From Phormidesmis sp963710175 (GTDB taxonomy: Bacteria > Cyanobacteriota > Cyanobacteriia > Phormidesmidales > Phormidesmidaceae): a stretch of DNA of 64,000 nucleotides. The position numbers and the translations under genes are program-made. Numbering within the stretch: position 1 is the stretch's first letter; each line of letters starts with the position of its first letter. The notes beneath the pieces are model-generated. The model had not been told where the DNA came from, searched no databases, and saw nothing but the letters and a program-made list of their open reading frames with translations. Where the stretch lies: contig CAVPZC010000001.1 in assembly GCA_963710175.1 (NCBI GenBank), forward strand, positions 1,302,001 to 1,366,000, in the 5' to 3' direction. Shown here one piece after another: positions 34,152 through 41,885 of this stretch.

Positions 34152-35510
34152 TTAGCGGGTCCACTGGGTGAGGCGATCGCTCAGCGACTGGCGCAGCGGC
34201 GCAACGGTAATTTTCTCAATGATTTCCATCGCGAAGCCGTAGAGCAGCAGCCTTTGGGCTTGCTCGGCGGAGATGCCTCGGCTTTGCAGATAAAAGATTT
34301 CGTCGGCTTGCAGCTGGCTCACGGTAGCGCCGTGGGCACATTTCACGTTGTCAGCGACGATATCTAGCTCGGGCTTGGTGTCTATCCGAGCTTTGCTGGA
34401 GAGCAGCAGGTTGCGGTTGAGCTGCGAAGCGTTGGTTAGCTGAGCGGCCTGAGAGACCAGCACCCGACCGTTAAAAACGCTGTGGGCCCGGTCATCGACA
34501 ATGTTTTTTTGGATTTGAGTGGCCTGCCCGTGGGGGTGCGTCATGGCGATCAGGCTGTGGGTGTCGGCTAGCTGGCGATCGCTCAAGGCGTTCAGTCCAT
34601 ACAGATGAGTGTCCGTTTGCGGCCCAGTCTGATACACCTCTAAGTGATGGCGAGACAGCTGTGCGCCCAAGTCTATGGCCGTGCACTGGTAGCGGCTGTC
34701 GGCGGACTGGGAGACGGCTGTTTTAGCCAGGTGGAAGGTTTGCTGCCCCTCATCTTGCAGGCGGACATGGTTGACCTGTGCCCCAGCTTCTAGCCAAACT
34801 TCGGTGACGCTATTGTTGCAGCGAGGCTGGTCGTCGTCGCCCCAGAATGATTCCACCAGGGTAAAGCTGGCATGGCGCTCGGCGACTATCAGGGTTCGCA
34901 GATGAGAGATTGCCTCGCCCTGGGACGCTCTGACGATGTGGATCGGCTGGTTAAGTGCCTGGTCGGCCCGCAGCCAAACCACCATCACATCGGTAAAACC
35001 AGCGGTATTTAGCGCTGTAAAGACTTCGCCGCCGCCCTGCACCTGAGCCAATCGCGCCGAGATCATCGGGCCTATTTGCTGGCTGTAGTTGGGGTCGGCC
35101 ATCAGCTCTGAGAGCGGCGCTACGACCGCACCTGCTGGCAGTGCAGGCGCTGAGGCGTTGGCACTCGCTAGAGATAGCGCTGAACTATAGTGACCGTTAA
35201 TGCTGGCAAGCGGGTAGCTACCGCCCAAATTAGGTAAGCTGTCCTTCAGCTGACCTACCTCTATATTGCTCTCTGCCGCTGGTTGAAAGGGAATGGGCAG
35301 CATCTCAGAGAGGTCGGTAAATCGCCACTCCTCATCTCGGCCAGAGGGAAAAGACCGTTCGCTGACCAGTGCATGAGCGCGGCTACGTAGATCCTTCAGG
35401 TTAAGATCAGACGCGGTAGCGGCGGCGGCAGCCTGGGTCAGTAAATGCTTTAGATAGCTCTCCCGGTCAGCTGCCCGAGTTGAATTTGCTGTTGCGCTTG
35501 TTGTGCTCAC
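34152..35510 (-). CDS. sufD: Fe-S cluster assembly protein SufD
   Basis: 452 aa. The C-terminal beta-helix core (N-A-S-Q-L-N-R-N-L-L-L-S then K-P-E-L-D-I-V-A-D-N-V-K-C-A-H-G-A-T-V-S) is conserved in SufD. The N-terminal region has the F-P-S-G-R-D-E-E-W-R-F-T-D-L segment. It forms the SufB-SufC2-SufD scaffold complex and is 2 bp behind sufC. Confidence 0.95.
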   Translation of the reverse strand: MSTTSATANSTRAADRESYLKHLLTQAAAAATASDLNLKDLRSRAHALVSERSFPSGRDEEWRFTDLSEMLPIPFQPAAESNIEVGQLKDSLPNLGGSYPLASINGHYSSALSLASANASAPALPAGAVVAPLSELMADPNYSQQIGPMISARLAQVQGGGEVFTALNTAGFTDVMVVWLRADQALNQPIHIVRASQGEAISHLRTLIVAERHASFTLVESFWGDDDQPRCNNSVTEVWLEAGAQVNHVRLQDEGQQTFHLAKTAVSQSADSRYQCTAIDLGAQLSRHHLEVYQTGPQTDTHLYGLNALSDRQLADTHSLIAMTHPHGQATQIQKNIVDDRAHSVFNGRVLVSQAAQLTNASQLNRNLLLSSKARIDTKPELDIVADNVKCAHGATVSQLQADEIFYLQSRGISAEQAQRLLLYGFAMEIIEKITVAPLRQSLSDRLTQWTR

Positions 35511-35512
35511 TT

Positions 35513-36292
35513 TTAAGCTACCGCCTCCTCCGCACCAATCCAGTCATAGCCCCGAGCTTCTAGCTCTTGGGCGAGTTCTTTTCCGCCAGTTTTAACGATT
35601 TGGCCTTGAGCCATGACATGCACGTAGTCTGGCACGATGTAGTTCAGCAGCCGCTGGTAGTGGGTGATCAGCACCGTTGCATTTTCTGGGTTGCTTAGCT
35701 GATTAACGCCGCCCGAGACTGTTTTGAGCGCGTCAATATCCAGCCCTGAATCGGTTTCGTCTAGAATTGCCAATGTCGGCTTCAGCAGGGCCATCTGAAG
35801 AATCTCGTTGCGCTTTTTCTCCCCGCCGGAGAAGCCCTCATTGACGTTGCGGTCTAGAAAGCTGGTATCCATTTTGACGACTTGCGATCGCTCCTCTACC
35901 AAATCATCAAAGTCAAAAACGTCTATCTCTTCTTCGCCGTTAGCCTTGCGATGAGAGTTGTAGGCCACCCGCAAAAAGTCGCGGTTGCTCACCCCCGGAA
36001 TCTCTAACGGATATTGAAAAGCCAGGAACACGCCCGCGTTAGCCCGCTCATGGGGCTCTAGCCCCAGCAAGTTTTGCTCTTGAAAAAGGACTTCGCCAGT
36101 CGTAATCTCATAGTCAGGGTGGCCCGCTATCACCTTGGATAGCGTGCTTTTGCCTGAGCCATTTAGCCCCATAATGGCGTGAATCTCTCCTGCCCTGACT
36201 TCAAGATCAACACCCTTGAGAATTTCTGTGCCCTCAACGCTGGCATGGAGATTGCGAACGGAGAGAATTGGCTTAGCGTTTTCGTTAATCAT
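35513..36292 (-). CDS. sufC: Fe-S assembly ATPase SufC
   Basis: 259 aa from ATG 36292; in-frame codons further upstream (to 36382) are unlikely to be translated because family similarity begins at about I-L-S-V-R-N-L-H. Walker A is G-L-N-G-S-G-K-S-T, the ABC signature F-S-G-G-E-K-K-R-N-E and Walker B L-A-I-L-D-E-T-D-S-G-L-D, the hallmark of SufC. It energises cluster assembly on SufB/SufD. Confidence 0.96.
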   Translation of the reverse strand: MINENAKPILSVRNLHASVEGTEILKGVDLEVRAGEIHAIMGLNGSGKSTLSKVIAGHPDYEITTGEVLFQEQNLLGLEPHERANAGVFLAFQYPLEIPGVSNRDFLRVAYNSHRKANGEEEIDVFDFDDLVEERSQVVKMDTSFLDRNVNEGFSGGEKKRNEILQMALLKPTLAILDETDSGLDIDALKTVSGGVNQLSNPENATVLITHYQRLLNYIVPDYVHVMAQGQIVKTGGKELAQELEARGYDWIGAEEAVA

Positions 36293-36423
36293 TTCGCTGT
36301 GGGAAAAAGCGGGTAAAAAGTAAGGGACGGGCGATCGCTCAAAAGAAGGCCGGTAGATGAAAAGACAATCTGCTCCATACAACCGTTCGCAGACTGTCCG
36401 CAGCAGGGGGACGAAGGCGGTGC

Positions 36424-37863
36424 CTACCCCACCGAATTCTCTAGCTTGAGGCTCAGCAGCTTGTCAGCCTCAGCAGCAAATTCTAGCGGCAGCTCATTAA
36501 AGACATCGCGGCAGAAACCGCTGATGATCATTGAAACGGCATCCTCGGGAGAAATACCGCGCTGAGCGAAGTAAAACAGCTGATCTTCACCGATCTTGGA
36601 GGTTGAGGCCTCGTGCTCTATCTGGGCACTGCTGTTCTGCACCTGGATGTAAGGGAAGGTGTTGGCATTTGAGGTGTTGCCCAGCAGCATGGAGTCGCAC
36701 TGCGAGTAGTTGCGAGCACCCTCCGCCTTGGGGTTAACCTGCACCAGGCCGCGATAGCTGTTCTTCGATTTGCCCGCAGAGATGCCCTTAGAAATAATCG
36801 TGCTGCGAGTGTTTTTGCCAACGTGCACCATTTTGGTACCCGTGTCGGCCTGTTGGTAATGGTTGGTTAGGGCAACTGAGTAAAATTCGCCGACCGAGTT
36901 GTCACCGACTAGCACGCAGCTGGGGTATTTCCAGGTGATGGCCGAGCCGGTTTCTACCTGAGTCCAGGAGATTTTGGAGTTGACGCCCTTACAGAGCCCG
37001 CGCTTGGTGACAAAGTTGTAAATGCCGCCTTTGCCGTTTTCGTCACCGGCAAACCAGTTCTGCACTGTCGAATACTTAATTTCGGCGTTGTCTAGGGCGA
37101 CTAGCTCTACCACAGCGGCGTGCAGCTGGTTGCTGTCGTACATGGGCGCAGTGCAGCCTTCTAAATAGGTGACTGAGCTGCTCTCTTCGGCCACAATCAG
37201 CGTCCGCTCAAACTGCCCCGAATCGCCGTTATTGATCCGGAAGTAGGTGGACAGGTCCATCGGGCACTTGACGCCTTTGGGAATGTAGACGAAAGAGCCG
37301 TCGGTAAAGACTGCTGAATTCAGCGCTGTAAAATAGTTGTCCGCAGCGGGAACCACCGTGCCGATGTACTTTTTCACTAGCTCTGGGTGCTCTTGAATCG
37401 CCTCTGAAATAGAGCAAAAGACGATGCCGTGCTTAGCCAGATCCTTTTTAAAGGTAGTCGCAATAGAGACGCTGTCAAAAATAACGTCTACCGCCACGTT
37501 AGATAGGCGCTTTTGCTCGTTGATAGAGATGCCTAGCTTATCAAAGGTTTCCAGCAGCGCCGGATCGACTTCATCCAGGCTGTCTAGCTTTTTCTCGGCT
37601 TGCTTGGGCGCGGAGTAGTAGACAATTTTGTTGTAGTCGATGGGCGGATAGGCAACGTTGGGCCACCTGGGTTCTTCTAGCTTGAGCCAGCGGCGGTAGG
37701 CCTTGAGCCGAAAATCCAGCATAAATTCGGGCTCGTTCTTTTTAGCAGAAATTGCCCGAACCACCTCTTCACTGAGACCGCGAGGAAGCGCGTCGGCTTC
37801 AATATCTGTAATAAAACCGTATTTGTAGGGCTGACTAACGACAGACTGAACGCTAGAAGTCAT
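36424..37863 (-). CDS. sufB: Fe-S cluster assembly scaffold SufB
   Basis: 479 aa, the usual length. Strong conserved blocks include Y-K-Y-G-F near the start, F-V-Y-I-P-K-G-V-K-C-P, Y-L-E-G-C-T-A-P and S-T-S-K-I-G-E-D-Q-L-F-Y-F. It receives sulfur and assembles the nascent cluster. First suf gene after ftrC (104 bp gap). Confidence 0.97.
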   Translation of the reverse strand: MTSSVQSVVSQPYKYGFITDIEADALPRGLSEEVVRAISAKKNEPEFMLDFRLKAYRRWLKLEEPRWPNVAYPPIDYNKIVYYSAPKQAEKKLDSLDEVDPALLETFDKLGISINEQKRLSNVAVDVIFDSVSIATTFKKDLAKHGIVFCSISEAIQEHPELVKKYIGTVVPAADNYFTALNSAVFTDGSFVYIPKGVKCPMDLSTYFRINNGDSGQFERTLIVAEESSSVTYLEGCTAPMYDSNQLHAAVVELVALDNAEIKYSTVQNWFAGDENGKGGIYNFVTKRGLCKGVNSKISWTQVETGSAITWKYPSCVLVGDNSVGEFYSVALTNHYQQADTGTKMVHVGKNTRSTIISKGISAGKSKNSYRGLVQVNPKAEGARNYSQCDSMLLGNTSNANTFPYIQVQNSSAQIEHEASTSKIGEDQLFYFAQRGISPEDAVSMIISGFCRDVFNELPLEFAAEADKLLSLKLENSVG

Positions 37864-37967
37864 GGGCGGTAAGAAACCTGCTTAGGCAAGGAAAATAGAA
37901 GACGGGGCAAGAGAGTTGAAGGGGGCACTGTCTGAGCGGCTACCCGGCGAATTAGGAGCGGGGGCGA

Positions 37968-38333
37968 CTAAGACTTGGCAAGATCGGTCTCAGCGCGAAT
38001 TTGGTCGAAGGTAATCTCCTGCTCTTTGCCAGAGAACGGATTGTCCTCGGTGAGAAACAGCATACAGTGACACTCTTGGCGCTCTTGCATGGGCACGCAA
38101 GGGCAATTCCAGTAGGCTGCCTTGACCTCAGCTTCCTTGTCTTCGTAGTGGCGGCAAGGGCATAGGGGCGCGCCCAAGTCGTCTTTGTGCTTAGCAAGTC
38201 CTTCTATGACCACTGCGGTAACGCCCAAATCTTGACAAAAATAGGTACCCGTGCGCTTGGCGTAGCTCTGGGAAAAATTTCGCATGATTTCAAGGCTTTT
38301 ATCAGAGCCCTGATTAGGATTACTTGCGCTCAT
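37968..38333 (-). CDS. ftrC: Ferredoxin-thioredoxin reductase, catalytic subunit
   Basis: 121 aa. The cysteine signature of the catalytic chain is complete: C-P-C-R-H-Y, C-P-C-V-P-M and C-H-C-M-L, which hold the [4Fe-4S] cluster and the redox disulfide. It passes electrons from ferredoxin to thioredoxin for light-dependent enzyme activation. Placement between the SufR-type operator and sufB on the same strand suggests co-regulation with cluster assembly. Confidence 0.95.
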   Translation of the reverse strand: MSASNPNQGSDKSLEIMRNFSQSYAKRTGTYFCQDLGVTAVVIEGLAKHKDDLGAPLCPCRHYEDKEAEVKAAYWNCPCVPMQERQECHCMLFLTEDNPFSGKEQEITFDQIRAETDLAKS

Positions 38334-38407
38334 GGTGATTTTATAAGGTAGGGAATGCTGAGACGACTGGATGAATTTGGCCCAGGTTTGGCCTAAGATA
38401 GATAAAG

Positions 38408-38421
38408 CAACACTGATGTTG
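38408..38421. promoter_or_regulatory. SufR operator, primary site
   Basis: CAAC-ACTGAT-GTTG is a perfect match to the CAAC-N6-GTTG palindrome described for cyanobacterial SufR. It lies 75 bp upstream of ftrC and about 110 bp upstream of the sufR start, between the divergent genes. Confidence 0.8.
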
Positions 38422-38460
38422 TTTTACTAATTTAAGGTTACTGTAAGAATCACACTTTAG

Positions 38461-38474
38461 CAACCAAAGTGTTT
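38461..38474. promoter_or_regulatory. Possible second, weaker SufR site
   Basis: CAAC-CAAAGT-GTTT differs from the SufR palindrome at one position. It lies 53 bp from the primary site, on the sufR side. Two sites, one stronger, would fit the autoregulation described for SufR. Confidence 0.45.
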
Positions 38475-38528
38475 CTAAAGTATTGTAACTCAGCTATTGC
38501 CAATCAGTCCGGTAAGCCCATAGCCATA

Positions 38529-39242
38529 ATGATGACTCGCTACAAAATGACTTCTCCCCAGACATCTTCCCCACAGACATCTATTAGAGAGGACATTTTG
38601 CGCTTTTTGCTGAAGCGGGGAACGGCGACTGCTGGGGCGATCGCTCACCATCTTGAAGTGACGCCTCAGGCCATTCGCCGCCATCTCAAAACTCTAGAGA
38701 CCAGCGAACTAATTGAGCACCAGAGCAGTCAGGAAGGGATTGGCCGGCCCAACCACCTCTATCAGCTCAGCCGCAAAGGGCGCGAGCATTTTCCCGATCA
38801 GTACGATCAGTTTGCGCTGTCGCTGCTCAATACAGTGGCTGATACGCTAGGGGCCGAGCACGTCACCAAGCTGCTGAAGCATCAGTGGCAAAACAAGGCA
38901 AAAGAATATCGGACGAAGCTGGGCGATGCGTCGCTCTCAGAAAGAATGCAGACGCTGGTAAAGCTGCGTCAGGCTGAGGGCTATATGGCAGAATGTCATC
39001 CGGCAGATGACGACGAGGCCACCGGACGAGCTGCTTTTGTGATTACTGAGTATAACTGTGCGATCGCTCACATTGCCGAATCGTACCCAACGGTGTGCGG
39101 CCACGAGCTGGCGATGTTTGCCATTGCCCTGCCCGACTGCTCAGTGGAGCGCACGCACTGGCTGGTAAACGGGGAGCATCAGTGTGGTTATTTGGTGAAG
39201 GCGAAGGGGGCGATCGCTGAAGACCGACTCGCAACAGACTAA
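38529..39242 (+). CDS. sufR: Suf operon repressor SufR
   Basis: About 237 aa from ATG 38529 (ATG 38532 and 38547 are alternatives; the GTG at 38469 lies inside an operator). A DeoR/ArsR-like winged helix is N-terminal (I-R-E-D-I-L-R-F-L-L-K-R ... V-T-P-Q-A-I-R-R-H-L). The C terminus has the conserved cysteines (C-A-I-A-H-I ... V-C-G-H-E ... L-P-D-C) that bind a [4Fe-4S] cluster. Holo-SufR represses suf genes and itself when clusters are sufficient. Confidence 0.93.
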   Translation: MMTRYKMTSPQTSSPQTSIREDILRFLLKRGTATAGAIAHHLEVTPQAIRRHLKTLETSELIEHQSSQEGIGRPNHLYQLSRKGREHFPDQYDQFALSLLNTVADTLGAEHVTKLLKHQWQNKAKEYRTKLGDASLSERMQTLVKLRQAEGYMAECHPADDDEATGRAAFVITEYNCAIAHIAESYPTVCGHELAMFAIALPDCSVERTHWLVNGEHQCGYLVKAKGAIAEDRLATD

Positions 39243-39307
39243 GCAGACGCACTAGACTGAGTGTAAAAGCTCTAAGAGCTCAGAACGCAAGCTAACTTTT
39301 TGATTCT

Positions 39308-39580
39308 ATGTCGCTACAGTTTTTGACCCCCGAAGACTCCGCTGCTGTAGATGCAGCGCTCATGACCACGCCCGAAAAATTTCTGACCCGGCTAACGCTG
39401 TCTACAGCTAAGCTGCTGACCTACATTGCTAAAGATCTCGATACTTCGGTAGAAGCCCTCTCAACCGAGCAGATTATCGCCTGGTTTGAAGCCGACTCTA
39501 AACGCAAGCGCACCGAAGGCATAGAGGCGTCTGTCTTAAACTGGGAAGCTAAAGACCTGACCGATGTACCCTCTGCATAA
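39308..39580 (+). CDS. Small conserved protein of unknown function
   Basis: 90 aa, acidic and helical, with no signal peptide or cysteines. The pattern L-T-P-E-D-S-A-A-V-D-A-A-L-x-T-x-P-E-K-F-x-T-R looks like a conserved cyanobacterial family. It lies 65 bp behind sufR on the same strand and could be cotranscribed. Function is not evident. Confidence 0.65.
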   Translation: MSLQFLTPEDSAAVDAALMTTPEKFLTRLTLSTAKLLTYIAKDLDTSVEALSTEQIIAWFEADSKRKRTEGIEASVLNWEAKDLTDVPSA

Positions 39581-39686
39581 TCTCTAAAAGCTGATACCAT
39601 TTGCTTGGTTTTATCGCCAGCCATCTGCCCAATCTCAGCCGTGTTTTGCTTCCTACTCTAAGCAGATCGTTCTAAAAGGTAATTTT

Positions 39687-40172
39687 ATGAAACAGCTACC
39701 GCTTTTAATGCTTGCCGCTGTAGGCATAGCTGCCACCGTGCCTGCTGAAGCTTTGGCCCACCAGGTGCAGACTAACTACTTCATCGATGCGCAGACCCGC
39801 GACCAGCTAGAAGTACAGACGGTATTTAGCAATGGCGAACCTCTGAAAGGGGCCAATGTCACAATCTACTCGCCTGAGCAGCCGAATCGCCCCTGGGCTA
39901 AAGGACTGACTGACTCTCAGGGCCGCTTTACGTTTAGCCCCGATCAGTCAATCAGCGGCGACTGGGAAATTGACATTCAGCGAGAGGGCCACGGCGATAT
40001 CTTGGTGGTGCCGGTGAGTGAAGCGGGAATTGATGCGGACCGGGTTTCTCAAGCTGAGTCGAGAGATGTGCACTACGCCGGGGCTTCGCCTTGGATGGCT
40101 GTGGGGGGAGTGGCGATCGCTGCTGCCTGCATCGGCTTTGGTCGATTTGCGACTAAGCCTAAAGCTGAGTAG
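39687..40172 (+). CDS. Secreted Ig-like/carboxypeptidase-regulatory-type membrane protein
   Basis: 161 aa. A cleavable signal ends at A-L-A-H near residue 24, leaving an N-terminal His. A beta-sandwich region with G-A-N-V-T-I-Y-S-P and the G-L-T-D-S-Q-G-R-F-T-F motif resembles regulatory domains of metal-transport accessory proteins (NikL/CbiL-like). One C-terminal helix (about 133-153) anchors it. A role in nickel or cobalt uptake is possible but no transporter gene is adjacent. Confidence 0.68.
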   Translation: MKQLPLLMLAAVGIAATVPAEALAHQVQTNYFIDAQTRDQLEVQTVFSNGEPLKGANVTIYSPEQPNRPWAKGLTDSQGRFTFSPDQSISGDWEIDIQREGHGDILVVPVSEAGIDADRVSQAESRDVHYAGASPWMAVGGVAIAAACIGFGRFATKPKAE

Positions 40173-40192
40173 CTGCCCGTAAAATATCCTTC

Positions 40193-40231
40193 AAAAATCC
40201 CTGGTTCAGATATTTGAGCTAGGGATTTTTT
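40193..40231 (+). terminator. Rho-independent terminator
   Basis: AAAAATCCCT (40193-40202) pairs with AGGGATTTTT (40221-40230), followed by T, downstream of the gene ending at 40172. The T-rich arm abuts the next ORF, implying that the ATPase needs its own promoter or a start further in. Confidence 0.78.
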
Positions 40232-40232
40232 G

Positions 40233-41591
40233 ATGAGGGGCTTCACTATTGACCGTGGCAGTATGATGGAGCATGGTTTGCGGGCAATGAATCAGGCAAT
40301 GAACATGGATCGCATGGAGCAGTTCACCAAGGCATATCGCAACCTGAATTTGTTTCCTTTGTTTAAGCCGGAGGATATTAAACAGTTTCGGTTGCCTTAC
40401 GGTCAGCGGGTGCTAAGGAAGCTGCGGCAGGAAATTGCAGCGACAGAGGAAAACGGGAAGCTGATTTTTACCGGGCATCGGGGCTGCGGTAAGTCTACGC
40501 TGCTGGGTCAGCTCGCAAAGCAAATGCGAGAGGAAGGTCTGTTTGTAGTCGGGTTTTCGATTGCTGACATGGTAGAGCTGTCAGATGTAAACCACATCAA
40601 TATTTTGTACTCTATTGCGCTGCGGCTGATGGAAAAGGCGGTGAATCATAAGGATGTTTCGATTCCTAAGAGTACGCAAACCACTCTGATGAATTGGTTT
40701 ACACAGACCCGCTCGAAGGTGTATACCGAGCAGCTTCAGGAACAGATGTCGATAGGGGCGAACCTGTTCAACTTTTTTACCGGAAAGCTGCAAACAGAGC
40801 GGGCTTTTAGAGACGAGATTAAAGAGAGCTATCAAAACAACGTATCCGACCTGGCGAACCAGATAGACCTAATTGCGGCGGCAATTCAGAGCGCGACGAA
40901 GCAGCCTGTGCTGGTAATTATTGACGATTTGGACAAGCCGGACTTGTCTGTGATGAGATCTGTTTTTGAGGAGCATATTAATTCTCTCTATCGACCGAAT
41001 ATTCGAGTGTTGTTCACTATTCCGATTGCGGTCATTCGAGAACTGAAATTGAAAGCAGCCCTGCAAGCACGCAGCCGAATTATTCAGCTGCCGGTGACAA
41101 AGTTTTTTCATAAGGCAGAAGCGCATCAGCCGGGAGCGCAGCCGATTACAGAGAGTGTAGACATGCTGCTGTCGGTGTTGGAGAAGCGCATTCCAGATGA
41201 GCTGATTGAGCCGGAGATGAAGCGAGAGATAGTGATGCTGAGCGGCGGGGTGCTGCGAGAGCTGATGCGGCTGGGCCAAGAGTGCTGCCGGGAGTGTATG
41301 TCTGTGATGGATGAGTATCCGGAGAAGACAGATGTGAAAATTGACGCAGCAATTTTGAAAGAGGCGGCTAAGAACCTAAGGATTGAGTATTCGCGGCCAC
41401 TGGGTAACAATTTGCTGGAGCTGCTGGTAGAAACCTATGAGAATTTTTCGCCGCCGGATGCAGGAAGCGATGACTTTTTAGAGCTGCTGCACGGGCTGTA
41501 CGTGCTGGAGTATGAGAATGATGAGCTGTGGTACGACTTGCATCCGCTGGTGGTGGATTTGTTGCAGCGTAGAAAGCTGATTGAGGCGTGA
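40233..41591 (+). CDS. P-loop ATPase of a two-gene ATPase-TPR unit
   Basis: About 452 aa; several in-frame ATGs (40233, 40263, 40287, 40299) leave the start uncertain because a terminator overlaps the first. Walker A is G-H-R-G-C-G-K-S-T and Walker B L-V-I-I-D-D-L-D-K, in a KAP/STAND-like context, with an arginine-rich sensor region and a helical C-terminal domain. No membrane segment is evident. The TPR protein 0.3 kb downstream is probably its partner. I do not know a characterised function; signalling or anti-phage defence is speculation from the architecture. Confidence 0.75.
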   Translation: MRGFTIDRGSMMEHGLRAMNQAMNMDRMEQFTKAYRNLNLFPLFKPEDIKQFRLPYGQRVLRKLRQEIAATEENGKLIFTGHRGCGKSTLLGQLAKQMREEGLFVVGFSIADMVELSDVNHINILYSIALRLMEKAVNHKDVSIPKSTQTTLMNWFTQTRSKVYTEQLQEQMSIGANLFNFFTGKLQTERAFRDEIKESYQNNVSDLANQIDLIAAAIQSATKQPVLVIIDDLDKPDLSVMRSVFEEHINSLYRPNIRVLFTIPIAVIRELKLKAALQARSRIIQLPVTKFFHKAEAHQPGAQPITESVDMLLSVLEKRIPDELIEPEMKREIVMLSGGVLRELMRLGQECCRECMSVMDEYPEKTDVKIDAAILKEAAKNLRIEYSRPLGNNLLELLVETYENFSPPDAGSDDFLELLHGLYVLEYENDELWYDLHPLVVDLLQRRKLIEA

Positions 41592-41624
41592 TGGAGATTT
41601 ACTGGCTAACTTTCTTGTACGTTG

Positions 41625-41755
41625 GACCCACCCCTGCGCCCCTCCAGAGGGGATTTTTGCTGGCGATGAAAAATAAGCTCCGAGATAGATCACCCTTAGC
41701 CCCACAGCCCAAATTAAATCCCCTCTGGAGGGGTGCCCGCAGGGCGGGGTGGGTC
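41625..41755. repeat. 131-bp palindromic element between two genes
   Basis: Inverted ends of about 32-40 bp: the left arm starts GACCCACCCC and ends CCTCCAGAGGGGATTT (41656). The right arm (41716-41755) starts AAATCCCCTCTGGAGGGG and ends CGGGGTGGGTC, with an 8-nt insertion. The whole unit would form a very stable hairpin in RNA. It encodes nothing and looks like a cyanobacterial palindromic repeat inserted in the ATPase-TPR intercistronic space. Confidence 0.8.
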
Positions 41756-41885
41756 GGCAACTCACGCAACCAGCCAGCCTTCAGATGGTCTTTCCCTAAT
41801 GTGCACGCAGTAGACCTCTTAAGCAGGAAAGTTGCTTTCGGCAGTGAAGTTAGAAGAGATCTGGTGCGAGCTGGAGGTCATAGCC

